From: Saprospiraceae bacterium
GTDB taxonomy: Bacteria > Bacteroidota > Bacteroidia > Chitinophagales > Saprospiraceae
Assembly: GCA_027488935.1 (NCBI GenBank)
Contig: JAIYAP010000041.1
Coordinates: forward strand, 124,001 to 188,000
DNA: 64,000 bases
Direction: 5' to 3'
A model generated the notes under the pieces. That model saw only the letters and a list, made by a program, of their open reading frames with translations, was not told the DNA's origin and ran no database searches. Shown here piece after piece: positions 43,310-51,452 of this stretch; within the stretch, counting starts at the first letter, position 1; each line of letters begins with the position of its first letter. The position numbers and the translations under genes were made by a program.

Positions 43310-43346
43310 GCGCGGTCTTGACGGGAATCAAGACCGCGCTTTTTTG
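43310..43346 (+). terminator. Strong intrinsic terminator after the metzincin gene
   Basis: A perfect 12-bp stem (GCGCGGTCTTGA at 43310-43321 with its complement at 43328-43339), a 6-nt loop and a following T-run. It stands between convergent genes and may also serve the beta-lactamase-like gene, since an A-run is less clear on that side. Confidence 0.9.
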
Positions 43347-43357
43347 TTTGGATTTTT

Positions 43358-44389
43358 TTATGGGATCAATTTAGTGATTTGATCATAGGTGGTGTGCGCA
43401 ATTGCCTCCAGCAAACCCGGTAAAGCCTTGCGCTCCGTACCTCTGCTCAATATGGTAAGCAAATAGGGGCGGTTTTTGATGTAGATAATTGCCGTTTCGT
43501 GCAAATCAAAGGTTTGTTCGTCGTCGGCCTCCCCAAATTTGTGGGCAACTTTGGTACCTGCAGGAAGCCCACGAAGCATGCCCTCCTGAAAACTGCATTG
43601 AGATAGTAAGTTTAAAGCATACTCCGAGTTTTCGAGGCTCAGATAGGATCCATTCACGAGCGCCTTCATGAAAGAAGAAAACTGACGTGCTGAAATGCGT
43701 ATTCGATTATCCTCTGGAGCAGGAATCGGAATGCCAATACCAAGGTCGACAAAAGACTGTTCAACAGCGCCCTTGGGCAAATTTTGATTTAATAACCACT
43801 GTGCCTGGTTGTCTGAATGCACAATCAACATTTCCAACAAATCCCGTAGGGAGTAATGTTTCCCTTTCTCCAAAGACTTTCCTGGTACATAATGCTGAAT
43901 GGGCAAGGTCCCATCCTTGATGCCATCAAAAAGGAATGTTTTGGATAGCAAACTGGGATCTTTATCCGCCCGATGCAGCCAGGCAAATAAAACGGGTATT
44001 TTGTACAAAGAGCCTGGATAATATTGGGCTGCATCGTTGATCGAAACCCAGTTGGAATGATCAAAGTCACGCAAAAAAACGGAAACGGAAGTCACTTTAT
44101 CTTTCTGCGCATACTCAGCAATGGTTTTTTCGATTTCTGCTTTAACGCCAATCAATGCTGGTGACTCGCAGGCCTTATCAACGTACAACAACGGTCGAAC
44201 AAATTTATAACCACCCATACGCATGGACGTTACTTCGCAATCAACAACGGTAGCAATTCCTTTTTTTGAAATTGGTGGTTGCGCCGTTCGGGATTGAAGG
44301 CGCATGATTAAAAAAGATAGAAGGCCACCTGCCAAAAAAAGCACGACAGCGCCATAAACTGGTATAGGTTGGGTAAATGTTTTACGCAT
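43358..44389 (-). CDS. Class A beta-lactamase-like serine hydrolase, membrane-anchored
   Basis: 343 residues from the ATG at 44389. One N-terminal membrane helix (~11-30) anchors it, facing the periplasm. The active-site motifs are S127-x2-K130 (PGSLYK), S192-D193-N194 (HSDN) and a KTG-box variant K-F-G ('VAHKFGEADDEQ'). These mark the beta-lactamase/penicillin-binding superfamily, but the protein is long for a class A enzyme and keeps the anchor, so it may be a peptidase or esterase of cell-wall peptides. Antibiotic resistance cannot be claimed from sequence. Confidence 0.8.
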   Translation of the reverse strand: MRKTFTQPIPVYGAVVLFLAGGLLSFLIMRLQSRTAQPPISKKGIATVVDCEVTSMRMGGYKFVRPLLYVDKACESPALIGVKAEIEKTIAEYAQKDKVTSVSVFLRDFDHSNWVSINDAAQYYPGSLYKIPVLFAWLHRADKDPSLLSKTFLFDGIKDGTLPIQHYVPGKSLEKGKHYSLRDLLEMLIVHSDNQAQWLLNQNLPKGAVEQSFVDLGIGIPIPAPEDNRIRISARQFSSFMKALVNGSYLSLENSEYALNLLSQCSFQEGMLRGLPAGTKVAHKFGEADDEQTFDLHETAIIYIKNRPYLLTILSRGTERKALPGLLEAIAHTTYDQITKLIP

Positions 44390-44449
44390 GGGAGTAAATA
44401 CGATTAAATAACGGATTAATTGCGCTATTATAAATGCGTATGTCGAAGA

Positions 44450-44457
44450 CAAAGTTA
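44450..44457 (-). promoter_or_regulatory. -7 promoter box for the beta-lactamase-like gene
   Basis: Minus-strand TAACTTTG, 60 nt upstream of the ATG at 44389. A second match (TATTTTTG) lies at 44462-44469. Confidence 0.4.
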
Positions 44458-44565
44458 CAGGCAAAAATAAAGGGACGCGTCAAAATTGTATCATAATGAT
44501 CAAATAAGCAAAGAACTCATTCTTTACAATTTATAAACACAAGAAATGGTAATATACTTACGCGC

Positions 44566-46578
44566 TTACACCTCCTGAATATACTTGGAAAATACCCACT
44601 GATTGGCTCCTATCCGCATCCACCCATCCGGCGTCGATTGAAAAATGGTGACCGTAGCTCCTTGTTCAAGCAACCCGACCTTGGCATTGGAGGTAGAGGG
44701 GCCACTCCGTACATTAAGCGTAGGTGATTGCACTTTCCCGTGTCGGCTCACCACTTGCGTTCCACCACCCGCCAATACCTGTACATAATCGGCATTCACA
44801 TATTGGCCCGCACCAATGCGCCACCAATTTGGCAATTTTTCCAAAAGTGGTACAACGTCCCCCTGTTTGAGCTGTTTTACTTTATCGTAATTGGTGCCCG
44901 GACCCGACCGGACATTTAGAAACTGATACGTAACAATGCCTTTTTGTGTGCTACTGCTCGGCTGCACAGGTTGTTGTATCGGCGTTTCAGGCTGAGTTGT
45001 TGCATTGTTATTGGCCATTTGCACGGCAGCGAGTGCATTCAAACGGCCAAAGCCGAGGTACTGCGAGCGACCATTGCTGTCATAATTGTCCGATCCGCCA
45101 ATTTTATCCACCGTGCTGCGCAAAATCTGCTTAATCTGGGCAACACTCAAATTCCGATTGGCGCTCAACATCAGGGCACAAACCCCTGCAGCCAATGGGG
45201 TAGCACTCGAAGTACCCCCAAAATTACTGGTATAGCCGTGTTCGAGCGATTGCCCATCGGCACCTAAGTATACGGTGGCCGTTGTAATACCCACCCCATT
45301 GTTGCCATTGGTCGGCGCACATAGAAATACATTCGGCCCGTAAAAAGCATAACTGGAATGCTCATCCAGGCTGTTGGAAGCCGAAACACAAATCACTTCC
45401 GGATGCGCTGCAAAATCGCTCACCAAACGCGGCTGGTTGCTGGATGCCGGATTGGCATTGCCGGCAGCAATAAAAATCGGAATACCCAAGCCATTGCGCC
45501 CCTGACGCGCTACCTTGGTGATGGTATTGGACACCCAGGTGGAAAGCGGTACTGGTTTAGGAAAACCAATGCTACAAGAAATAATATCTACGCCATTCAA
45601 AAGGGCATGTTCAAACGCTTTTACGATCGCATCATCACTGAGTATATCCAACTTAATCAATACCACCCTCGACTCAGGCGCTGCCCCAAGCACCCCGCTG
45701 TTATCTGCTGCACCGGCTGCAACCGCTGCACAAGAGGTGCCATGATCAAATACCCCCCAACTGCCATCTTGCGCCTGGTACCAGGGCGAAACATCCGCAC
45801 TGCGGTTGACGGCATTAAAAACATTGCGCAATTTGGTGCCATTGCCCCGTAACTTTGGATGATCCGTATCAAAGCCGGTGTCAATTACCGCAATTTTGAG
45901 GTTGGGGTTGCCCAATGATTGCAAAAAATCCCAAGCCTCTGTTACTTTAGCATCCGCGCCGCGCCGAAAATGCGCCGCACTATACACGGAGTTTTCAAGG
46001 TCAATCACCGGAATTTGAGTTCCCTTGTTTTCTAAATGCCATTGGGTCGGAAAATAAGGCCCGCTGGGCATTGCAAAGAAATTGGTGACCGGTTTGGTCA
46101 TAAATTCGGGTTCCGCTACGGCAATCAGCGGATTTGCCTGCAACGTGATGGCGCACTTGATTGGATTGGGCGAATCGGGGGTCGTATTTACGCGGTAGGC
46201 ATCCGGACCAATAACTTCGCGCATATTCAGGTGCAAATCCTCCAGAATTTCACGTTCAATATCTTGTGGAGTGCCCGGTTGAAACTCAATATACAAATAA
46301 CCCGTCGGAATCATCGGAGTATCGTCTGCATCTTCGACCAGCCATACATGCGTACCCACAGAAACTTCCGGTTGGGCCCGCAATACATCCAGTTGATCAT
46401 CCAAACCATCCGGATCCGTATCAACCAGTTCAAAATCACGCACCTGCTCTTTCTGATCTTCACTTTTGGGTTTCATGCCTGGTGTGTACCGCACCGCCGC
46501 CTGCGTGGCGCTTTTGGTGAGGTTCAATTGGGTTCCACCATAATTAAAGGTAGCCGTGTTCAATTTATTGGTTGCCAT
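44566..46578 (-). CDS. Subtilisin-family (S8) serine protease with two C-terminal SH3b domains, no signal peptide
   Basis: 670 residues from the ATG at 46578. No signal peptide is visible. Residues 1-160 are an acidic propeptide-like region. The S8 domain (~200-520) has the full triad: D233 ('AVIDTGFDTDHP'), H279 ('FDHGTSCAAVAAG') and S457 ('FGGTSSATPLAAG'). After a Thr/Gln/Pro-rich linker come two SH3b domains ('FLNVRSGPGTNYDKVKQL...', 'TLNVRSGPSTSNAKVGLL...'), usually cell-wall or peptide binders. Either it leaves the cell by another route, or it works inside. It has a -7 box at 46621-46628. Confidence 0.87.
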   Translation of the reverse strand: MATNKLNTATFNYGGTQLNLTKSATQAAVRYTPGMKPKSEDQKEQVRDFELVDTDPDGLDDQLDVLRAQPEVSVGTHVWLVEDADDTPMIPTGYLYIEFQPGTPQDIEREILEDLHLNMREVIGPDAYRVNTTPDSPNPIKCAITLQANPLIAVAEPEFMTKPVTNFFAMPSGPYFPTQWHLENKGTQIPVIDLENSVYSAAHFRRGADAKVTEAWDFLQSLGNPNLKIAVIDTGFDTDHPKLRGNGTKLRNVFNAVNRSADVSPWYQAQDGSWGVFDHGTSCAAVAAGAADNSGVLGAAPESRVVLIKLDILSDDAIVKAFEHALLNGVDIISCSIGFPKPVPLSTWVSNTITKVARQGRNGLGIPIFIAAGNANPASSNQPRLVSDFAAHPEVICVSASNSLDEHSSYAFYGPNVFLCAPTNGNNGVGITTATVYLGADGQSLEHGYTSNFGGTSSATPLAAGVCALMLSANRNLSVAQIKQILRSTVDKIGGSDNYDSNGRSQYLGFGRLNALAAVQMANNNATTQPETPIQQPVQPSSSTQKGIVTYQFLNVRSGPGTNYDKVKQLKQGDVVPLLEKLPNWWRIGAGQYVNADYVQVLAGGGTQVVSRHGKVQSPTLNVRSGPSTSNAKVGLLEQGATVTIFQSTPDGWMRIGANQWVFSKYIQEV

Positions 46579-46620
46579 CTGGGAAGAAAGGTAAAAAGTG
46601 CTTGTAACTGGAAATACACA

Positions 46621-46628
46621 CAAAAGTA
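46621..46628 (-). promoter_or_regulatory. -7 promoter box for the subtilase gene
   Basis: Minus-strand TACTTTTG matches TAnnTTTG, 42 nt upstream of the ATG at 46578. This position favours that ATG over an in-frame start at 46623, which would begin almost at the box. Confidence 0.5.
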
Positions 46629-46740
46629 GGAATACGGCTGCAAATTCCTAAAATAAGCCTCATTATTAACCATGACGAAGGTCAACTTAAAATCTGACAA
46701 TTTCGTGTTCACTTTTTCTTTACAATTACTAAACATCATC

Positions 46741-46748
46741 TACTTTTG
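46741..46748 (+). promoter_or_regulatory. -7 promoter box for feoAB
   Basis: TACTTTTG matches TAnnTTTG, 47 nt upstream of the feoA ATG. No Fur box was recognised nearby. Confidence 0.45.
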
Positions 46749-46795
46749 CGGTGTTTGGATTTTGTCTAAATTATTATTGCAAACTGTACGCTGAG

Positions 46796-47029
46796 ATGCT
46801 CCGTAGGTATAAAACAGTTCCCGACTTAAAAGCGCATGAAAGTGCTGCGGCAATTTCGTTTGTCGATCCAGCCCTCGCATGCAAACTCACTGCAATGGGG
46901 GTACGTCCAGGTGCCGTGATCGAAATGATCCGTAAAGCACCTTTTGGCAAAGCATACTACATAAAGGTGGATGGAATCCGATTGGCCCTGCGGGAAGAGG
47001 AAGCCTTCAGTATTTTACTCGAAATATGA
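46796..47029 (+). CDS. feoA: Ferrous iron transport protein A
   Basis: 77 residues, the usual FeoA size, from the ATG at 46796. FeoA is a small SH3-like cytoplasmic protein that assists FeoB. Matching segments are 'VDPALACKLTAMGVRPGAVIEMIRKAPFGKAYYIKVDGIRLALREEEAFSI'. Its stop overlaps the feoB start (ATGA at 47026-47029), the typical coupled arrangement. Confidence 0.9.
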   Translation: MLRRYKTVPDLKAHESAAAISFVDPALACKLTAMGVRPGAVIEMIRKAPFGKAYYIKVDGIRLALREEEAFSILLEI

Positions 47030-49188
47030 CAAGAGGCGACGCCCAGACTTACAAGATTGCCTTGGTGGGGAATCCGAATTGTGGCAAATCAACCGTTTTT
47101 AATCAACTGACCGGCCTGCGCCAAAAAACAGGCAACTTCCCAGGGGTTACCGTAGATATTAAATCGGGTAAAATTCGTTTTGCGGGTGGCAAAGAGGCCA
47201 TCTTGACCGATCTTCCAGGTACATACAGCCTGTATCCGACCTCCTCCGATGAAAAAATCGTGGCAGCCTTGCTCACGCACCCAACCAATGCCAACTTCCC
47301 TGATGGCATTATTTATATTGCCGATACCCACCACTTAGAAAAACACTTGCTACTCCTTACCCAAATCATGGATTTGGGAATTCCTATCCTGCTGGCGCTC
47401 AATATGGCCGATACCGCCGCAGAATTGGGCATTAAAGTAAATATCGCCCGCCTTTCTGAACGACTGGGCGTACCCGTAGTGTTTGTGAGCGGCCGCACCG
47501 GCGAAAACATCGACCGACTGCAGGCCGAATTGGAAAAAATGATGCTTGGTACACAAGCGATCCATAAAACTGCGGCTTTTTATACCCTCACCGAGGCCGA
47601 AAAACAACTCGTTGAGGCGGTTCAACTTAATTTGGGCACCGAAAACCCTTATCGCGCCCTCCTCATCGCCCACCATTACCAATGGTTGCCTTTTTTACAA
47701 CGCAGCGAACGCGAAACCCTGGCCGCCATTGTCGAAACCAAGCATTTTCAGTCCTTACGCGCACAAGTAGATGAAACCCTCGATCGTTTCGACCGTTTTA
47801 CACCGTTTGTGCAAGAAAGCGTGCAGGAAGCGCCTACCTTCCCGAATACCACCACCGACCGCCTCGACGCCCTGCTTACCCACCGAATTGGCGGCCCATT
47901 GATTTTCTTTGCCGTGATGCTCCTCATGTTTCAGGCTATTTTCGATTGGAGCGTTTATCCGATGGATTGGATTGAAACCGGGTTTTCATGGCTCAATGAT
48001 GGCTTGAAAGCCGTTTTACCCGCTGGCTGGTTCAGCGACCTGCTTACCGATGGCATATTGGCCGGATTCTCGGGCATTTTGATTTTTATCCCGCAAATTG
48101 CAATTTTATTCCTTCTCATTACCATCCTGGAAGAAGTAGGATATATGTCGCGGGTCGTGTTTATGTTTGATAAAACCATGCGCCGCGCCGGGATGAATGG
48201 ACGCAGTGTCATTTCACTCATTGGCGGCGGCGCCTGTGCGGTACCCGCCATCATGAGCAGCCGAACCATCGGCAATTGGCAGGAACGGCTCATTACCATC
48301 ATGGTAACCCCGTTTATCAGCTGCAGCGCGCGTATCCCTGTTTATTTGGTGTTAATTGGCCTGGCGGTGCCTGCCATCAAAGTAGGTGGCTTCATCAATG
48401 CCCAAACCCTGGTGTTTGCAAGCATGTATGCTCTGGGCGTCATCGCAGCATTTGCCTCCGGTTGGGCGATGAAAAAATGGTTGCGCACCCGCGAGCCGTC
48501 TTTTTTGGCCATCGAACTGCCCGAATACCGCATGCCGGACTGGAAAAATGTGGCATTGACTGTATGGGAAAAAGTAGCCGCCTTTGTATGGGGCGCCGGT
48601 AAAATTATCCTTTTTGTATCAATTGCCTTGTGGGGACTCTCGCGTTTTGGACCCGGAAATGCCGTTGAAACAGCCGAAAACACCGCCCGGGAAAAAGCCC
48701 AGACCACACAATTATCTACTTCTGAAACAGAAGACCTGATTGCGCACCATCGGCTGGAGGCATCCTATGCCGGACAAATGGGTAAATTTATTGAACCCGC
48801 CATTCGGCCACTGGGGTATGACTGGAAAATTGGCATCGCCTTACTCACCTCCTTTGCAGCCCGTGAAGTGTTTACCGGTACGCTGGCTGTATTGTACAAC
48901 ATGGGCTCGGCCGAACCCGATATTTCTTCGCGGACAGAGAACCAGGCAAAAATGACCATGCGGGCTAAAATGCGCGAGGAAACCTTCAGTGATAACGGAA
49001 AACCCGTGTACACCCTGGCAACCGCATTGTCTTTGCTCGTTTTTTATGCCCTGGCCTTGCAGTGTATGAGCACCATTGCCGTGGTAAAACGCGAAACAGG
49101 CAGTTGGAAATGGGCATTGTTCCAATTTACCTTTATGAGTGCACTCGCTTATGTAGTCGCCTGGTTGGTGTACCTGGTCTTTTCTTAA
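47026..49188 (+). CDS. feoB: Ferrous iron transport protein B
   Basis: 720 residues. The N-terminal G domain has G1 G15-NPNCGKST ('ALVGNPNCGKST'), G3 'DLPGTYSLYP' and the FeoB-specific G4 'NMAD'. A helical guanine-dissociation-inhibitor-like segment follows, then a membrane domain with two Gate motifs ('GGACAVPAIMSSRTIG', 'LLTSFAAREVFTGTLAVLY'). It moves Fe(II) across the inner membrane. A hydrophilic loop (~545-580) separates late helices. Its stop overlaps the convergent acyl-CoA synthetase stop on a shared TTAA. Confidence 0.95.
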   Translation: MTRGDAQTYKIALVGNPNCGKSTVFNQLTGLRQKTGNFPGVTVDIKSGKIRFAGGKEAILTDLPGTYSLYPTSSDEKIVAALLTHPTNANFPDGIIYIADTHHLEKHLLLLTQIMDLGIPILLALNMADTAAELGIKVNIARLSERLGVPVVFVSGRTGENIDRLQAELEKMMLGTQAIHKTAAFYTLTEAEKQLVEAVQLNLGTENPYRALLIAHHYQWLPFLQRSERETLAAIVETKHFQSLRAQVDETLDRFDRFTPFVQESVQEAPTFPNTTTDRLDALLTHRIGGPLIFFAVMLLMFQAIFDWSVYPMDWIETGFSWLNDGLKAVLPAGWFSDLLTDGILAGFSGILIFIPQIAILFLLITILEEVGYMSRVVFMFDKTMRRAGMNGRSVISLIGGGACAVPAIMSSRTIGNWQERLITIMVTPFISCSARIPVYLVLIGLAVPAIKVGGFINAQTLVFASMYALGVIAAFASGWAMKKWLRTREPSFLAIELPEYRMPDWKNVALTVWEKVAAFVWGAGKIILFVSIALWGLSRFGPGNAVETAENTAREKAQTTQLSTSETEDLIAHHRLEASYAGQMGKFIEPAIRPLGYDWKIGIALLTSFAAREVFTGTLAVLYNMGSAEPDISSRTENQAKMTMRAKMREETFSDNGKPVYTLATALSLLVFYALALQCMSTIAVVKRETGSWKWALFQFTFMSALAYVVAWLVYLVFS

Positions 49189-51011
49189 GCATACATTCCG
49201 GTAATTTCCTTTTCAAACTTTTGTAAAATCACCCGGCGTTTTAATTTTAAAGTAGGCGTTAATTCTGCATCCGTGCCATCGGTTTTGGCAGGCTCCCAAG
49301 GCGCAGACAAAAGAACAAATTTTTTCACTTGTTCAGCGTGGCCAAAATGCGGATTTACCCGATCTACCAGCATTTGATAGCGTGCAACCACTTCCGGAAG
49401 CAGAATCATGTCGGCAAGATTCGTCCATTTTATATGATGGAGTTGGCACCATTCCTTAAGCCCATCCTCCGAAGGTATGATCAAGGCTGATACAAACTTT
49501 TGATTTTCACCAATAATCATGGCCTGGTCTACCAACCGATGCTCTTTAAATACGCTTTCGATGGGCGTTGGCGCTACATATTTGCCACCGCTGGTTTTGA
49601 GTAACTCCTTTTTGCGATCGGTAATTTTCAAAAAAGTGCCGCCATGATGCCCTGTCACCAGCATACCCACATCGCCGGTAATTAACCAGCGTCCGGCAGC
49701 GTCTTCCCGAATCATTTCGGCAGTTTTTTCAGGATGTTTGTAAAATCCGAGCATAATTCCCGGACTTGTTGCCCATATTTCGCCCTCGCCTGGCCGGTAT
49801 TCACCCTGATCGTCTATTTTAACGACCACACTTTCTAATAATTGACCCACCGTACCCAACATCGCCCCACCCGGAGCAAAATGGCTGAAACTCAAAGCCG
49901 GGGCCGCCTCGGTCAATCCATACCCCTCCCGCACCGGGATTCCCGCCGCGTTAAATACCCGCATAATCCGCATCGGACAAGCGCTCGCCCCGGTAATAAT
50001 GCCTTTGATGGAGCCCCCCAACGCCACGCGCCATTTTGAAAAAATCAGGCGGTCGGCAATGCGGCACTTTAATGCCTTTATACCTGTACGTTTTTTGTCA
50101 AACTCCCAATCCTCTGTTTGTTCTATAGCCCAAAAAAAGAGTGCCCGCTTAATCCCTTTCAACGTTTGTCCACGTGCCATAATCCGTTCGTACACTTTTT
50201 CCAACAAGCGCGGCACCGTAGAGAAAAAATGCGGCTGAATGGCTTTCAAGTCACCATCATCTCCCCCCAGGTTTTCGGTGCCCGTAAAGGTCGTACTCAC
50301 TCCATATGCCACATAAGCATACAACACAGCGCGTTCAAATATATGACTTACCGGCAAAAAACTCAATCCCCGATCACCCATTTGCAAAGGCAACAACTTG
50401 CGCATCGCCTCTACATTGAATACGATATTCCGATGCGAAAGCATGACGCCTTTCGGATTACCCGTGGTGCCTGAAGTATAAATAATGGTCGCCATGTCAT
50501 CCGGCTTTATACCCGATTTTATCTTCGCTACTTCCGAAAAATCACATCCCACGGGAGCAAGCAATACCTGATCCCAACGTTCGGCAACCTCATGGTCTTC
50601 AAAACTAAATATTTTAAGCAGCGTAGGCGTATGCTCCTGCGCCGTAGCCATTTTTTCGTATAAATCACCCGGACCAACCACACAGTATTTGGCCTCCGAC
50701 TCATTCAAAATATAGGCAAACTCCCGCGCGCTGATGGTGGGGTACAACGGTATGTTGAGCACCCCAATTTGCAGCAAGGCAAAATCCAGAATCACCCATT
50801 CCGGGCTTGTTTTATATACGGCAGTGGCAACCTTATCGCCCGGCTTTAACCCCAAGGCCAACAAACCAACACTAGTTCTATTCACCAAATCTACGACCTC
50901 AGCGGTAGAATAATATTGCCACTGCCCGTCCTTTTTAGCACCAAAAGCACGTGTCAGTGGGAAATGGGCAGCCTGGTCATCCAGGTATTCAAAAATACAT
51001 TTGTCTGTCAT
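49185..51011 (-). CDS. Long-chain fatty acid--CoA ligase (AMP-forming)
   Basis: 608 residues of the ANL superfamily. The P-loop-like motif is 'IIYTSGTTGNPKGVMLSH', followed by 'PVSHIFERAVLYAYV', 'REGYGLTEAAPALS' and the hinge 'ITGDVGML...FLKITDRKKELLKTSGGKYVAP'. The long form with the C-terminal 'LTPTLKLKRRVI' matches FadD15/LACS-type long-chain acyl-CoA synthetases. It activates fatty acids as acyl-AMP and then acyl-CoA for lipid synthesis or beta-oxidation. Chain length preference cannot be read from sequence. Confidence 0.92.
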   Translation of the reverse strand: MTDKCIFEYLDDQAAHFPLTRAFGAKKDGQWQYYSTAEVVDLVNRTSVGLLALGLKPGDKVATAVYKTSPEWVILDFALLQIGVLNIPLYPTISAREFAYILNESEAKYCVVGPGDLYEKMATAQEHTPTLLKIFSFEDHEVAERWDQVLLAPVGCDFSEVAKIKSGIKPDDMATIIYTSGTTGNPKGVMLSHRNIVFNVEAMRKLLPLQMGDRGLSFLPVSHIFERAVLYAYVAYGVSTTFTGTENLGGDDGDLKAIQPHFFSTVPRLLEKVYERIMARGQTLKGIKRALFFWAIEQTEDWEFDKKRTGIKALKCRIADRLIFSKWRVALGGSIKGIITGASACPMRIMRVFNAAGIPVREGYGLTEAAPALSFSHFAPGGAMLGTVGQLLESVVVKIDDQGEYRPGEGEIWATSPGIMLGFYKHPEKTAEMIREDAAGRWLITGDVGMLVTGHHGGTFLKITDRKKELLKTSGGKYVAPTPIESVFKEHRLVDQAMIIGENQKFVSALIIPSEDGLKEWCQLHHIKWTNLADMILLPEVVARYQMLVDRVNPHFGHAEQVKKFVLLSAPWEPAKTDGTDAELTPTLKLKRRVILQKFEKEITGMYA

Positions 51012-51452
51012 CGTTTTAATCGTTCAGTTGAAAGTCGATGCAATTTGAATAAAAATTTTGCAGAAAACAAAAAAAATTATTGCGCACTCAAATCGCCTTT
51101 TTTTTGCCTTGTAAACCATATTCTGCCCCAAATTTTAACAGATGCGAAAAAAATTCAAAAAAAATTTACATTCAAAAAAAGTTTTTATTCAACAAATTTA
51201 CACCATACGAAAAAATAATTACCTAAAAACTTGCAATAATGCCCAAATATCTAAATATTTGCATCGAAGACACATTGAAAGGGCCTACTATACGCTTACA
51301 AAGCCATTCAACAAACGCCTTTTTGTGTTCTTTACACTTAATTTCGAATACCGCACTTTTGTATCATCAATCAGCGACAACAGCGCAGCGCAAAGGAAAC
51401 GAGCAGCATGATTGATCAACAATTTTTTTTTGCCCATCCGGCGCGCTTCTGT
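51012..51452. other. 441-bp AT-rich intergenic region upstream of the acyl-CoA synthetase gene
   Basis: Both neighbours are on the minus strand, so this holds the 3' end of the recQ transcript and the promoter of the ligase gene. It is strongly AT-rich with A-runs (about 51060-51240). A short plus-strand frame within it encodes a Lys/Arg-rich peptide with no family resemblance and is probably spurious. No RNA gene was recognised. Confidence 0.5.

Noticed and set aside
43358-44389. Antibiotic-resistance beta-lactamase
   Set aside because: The motifs fit the superfamily, but the membrane anchor, extra length and KFG box make a resistance call unsupported.
51142-51411. Lys/Arg-rich small open frame between the ligase gene and recQ
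   Set aside because: The sequence is very AT-rich and the amino-acid make-up is what such DNA gives by chance; no start signal or similarity was seen.
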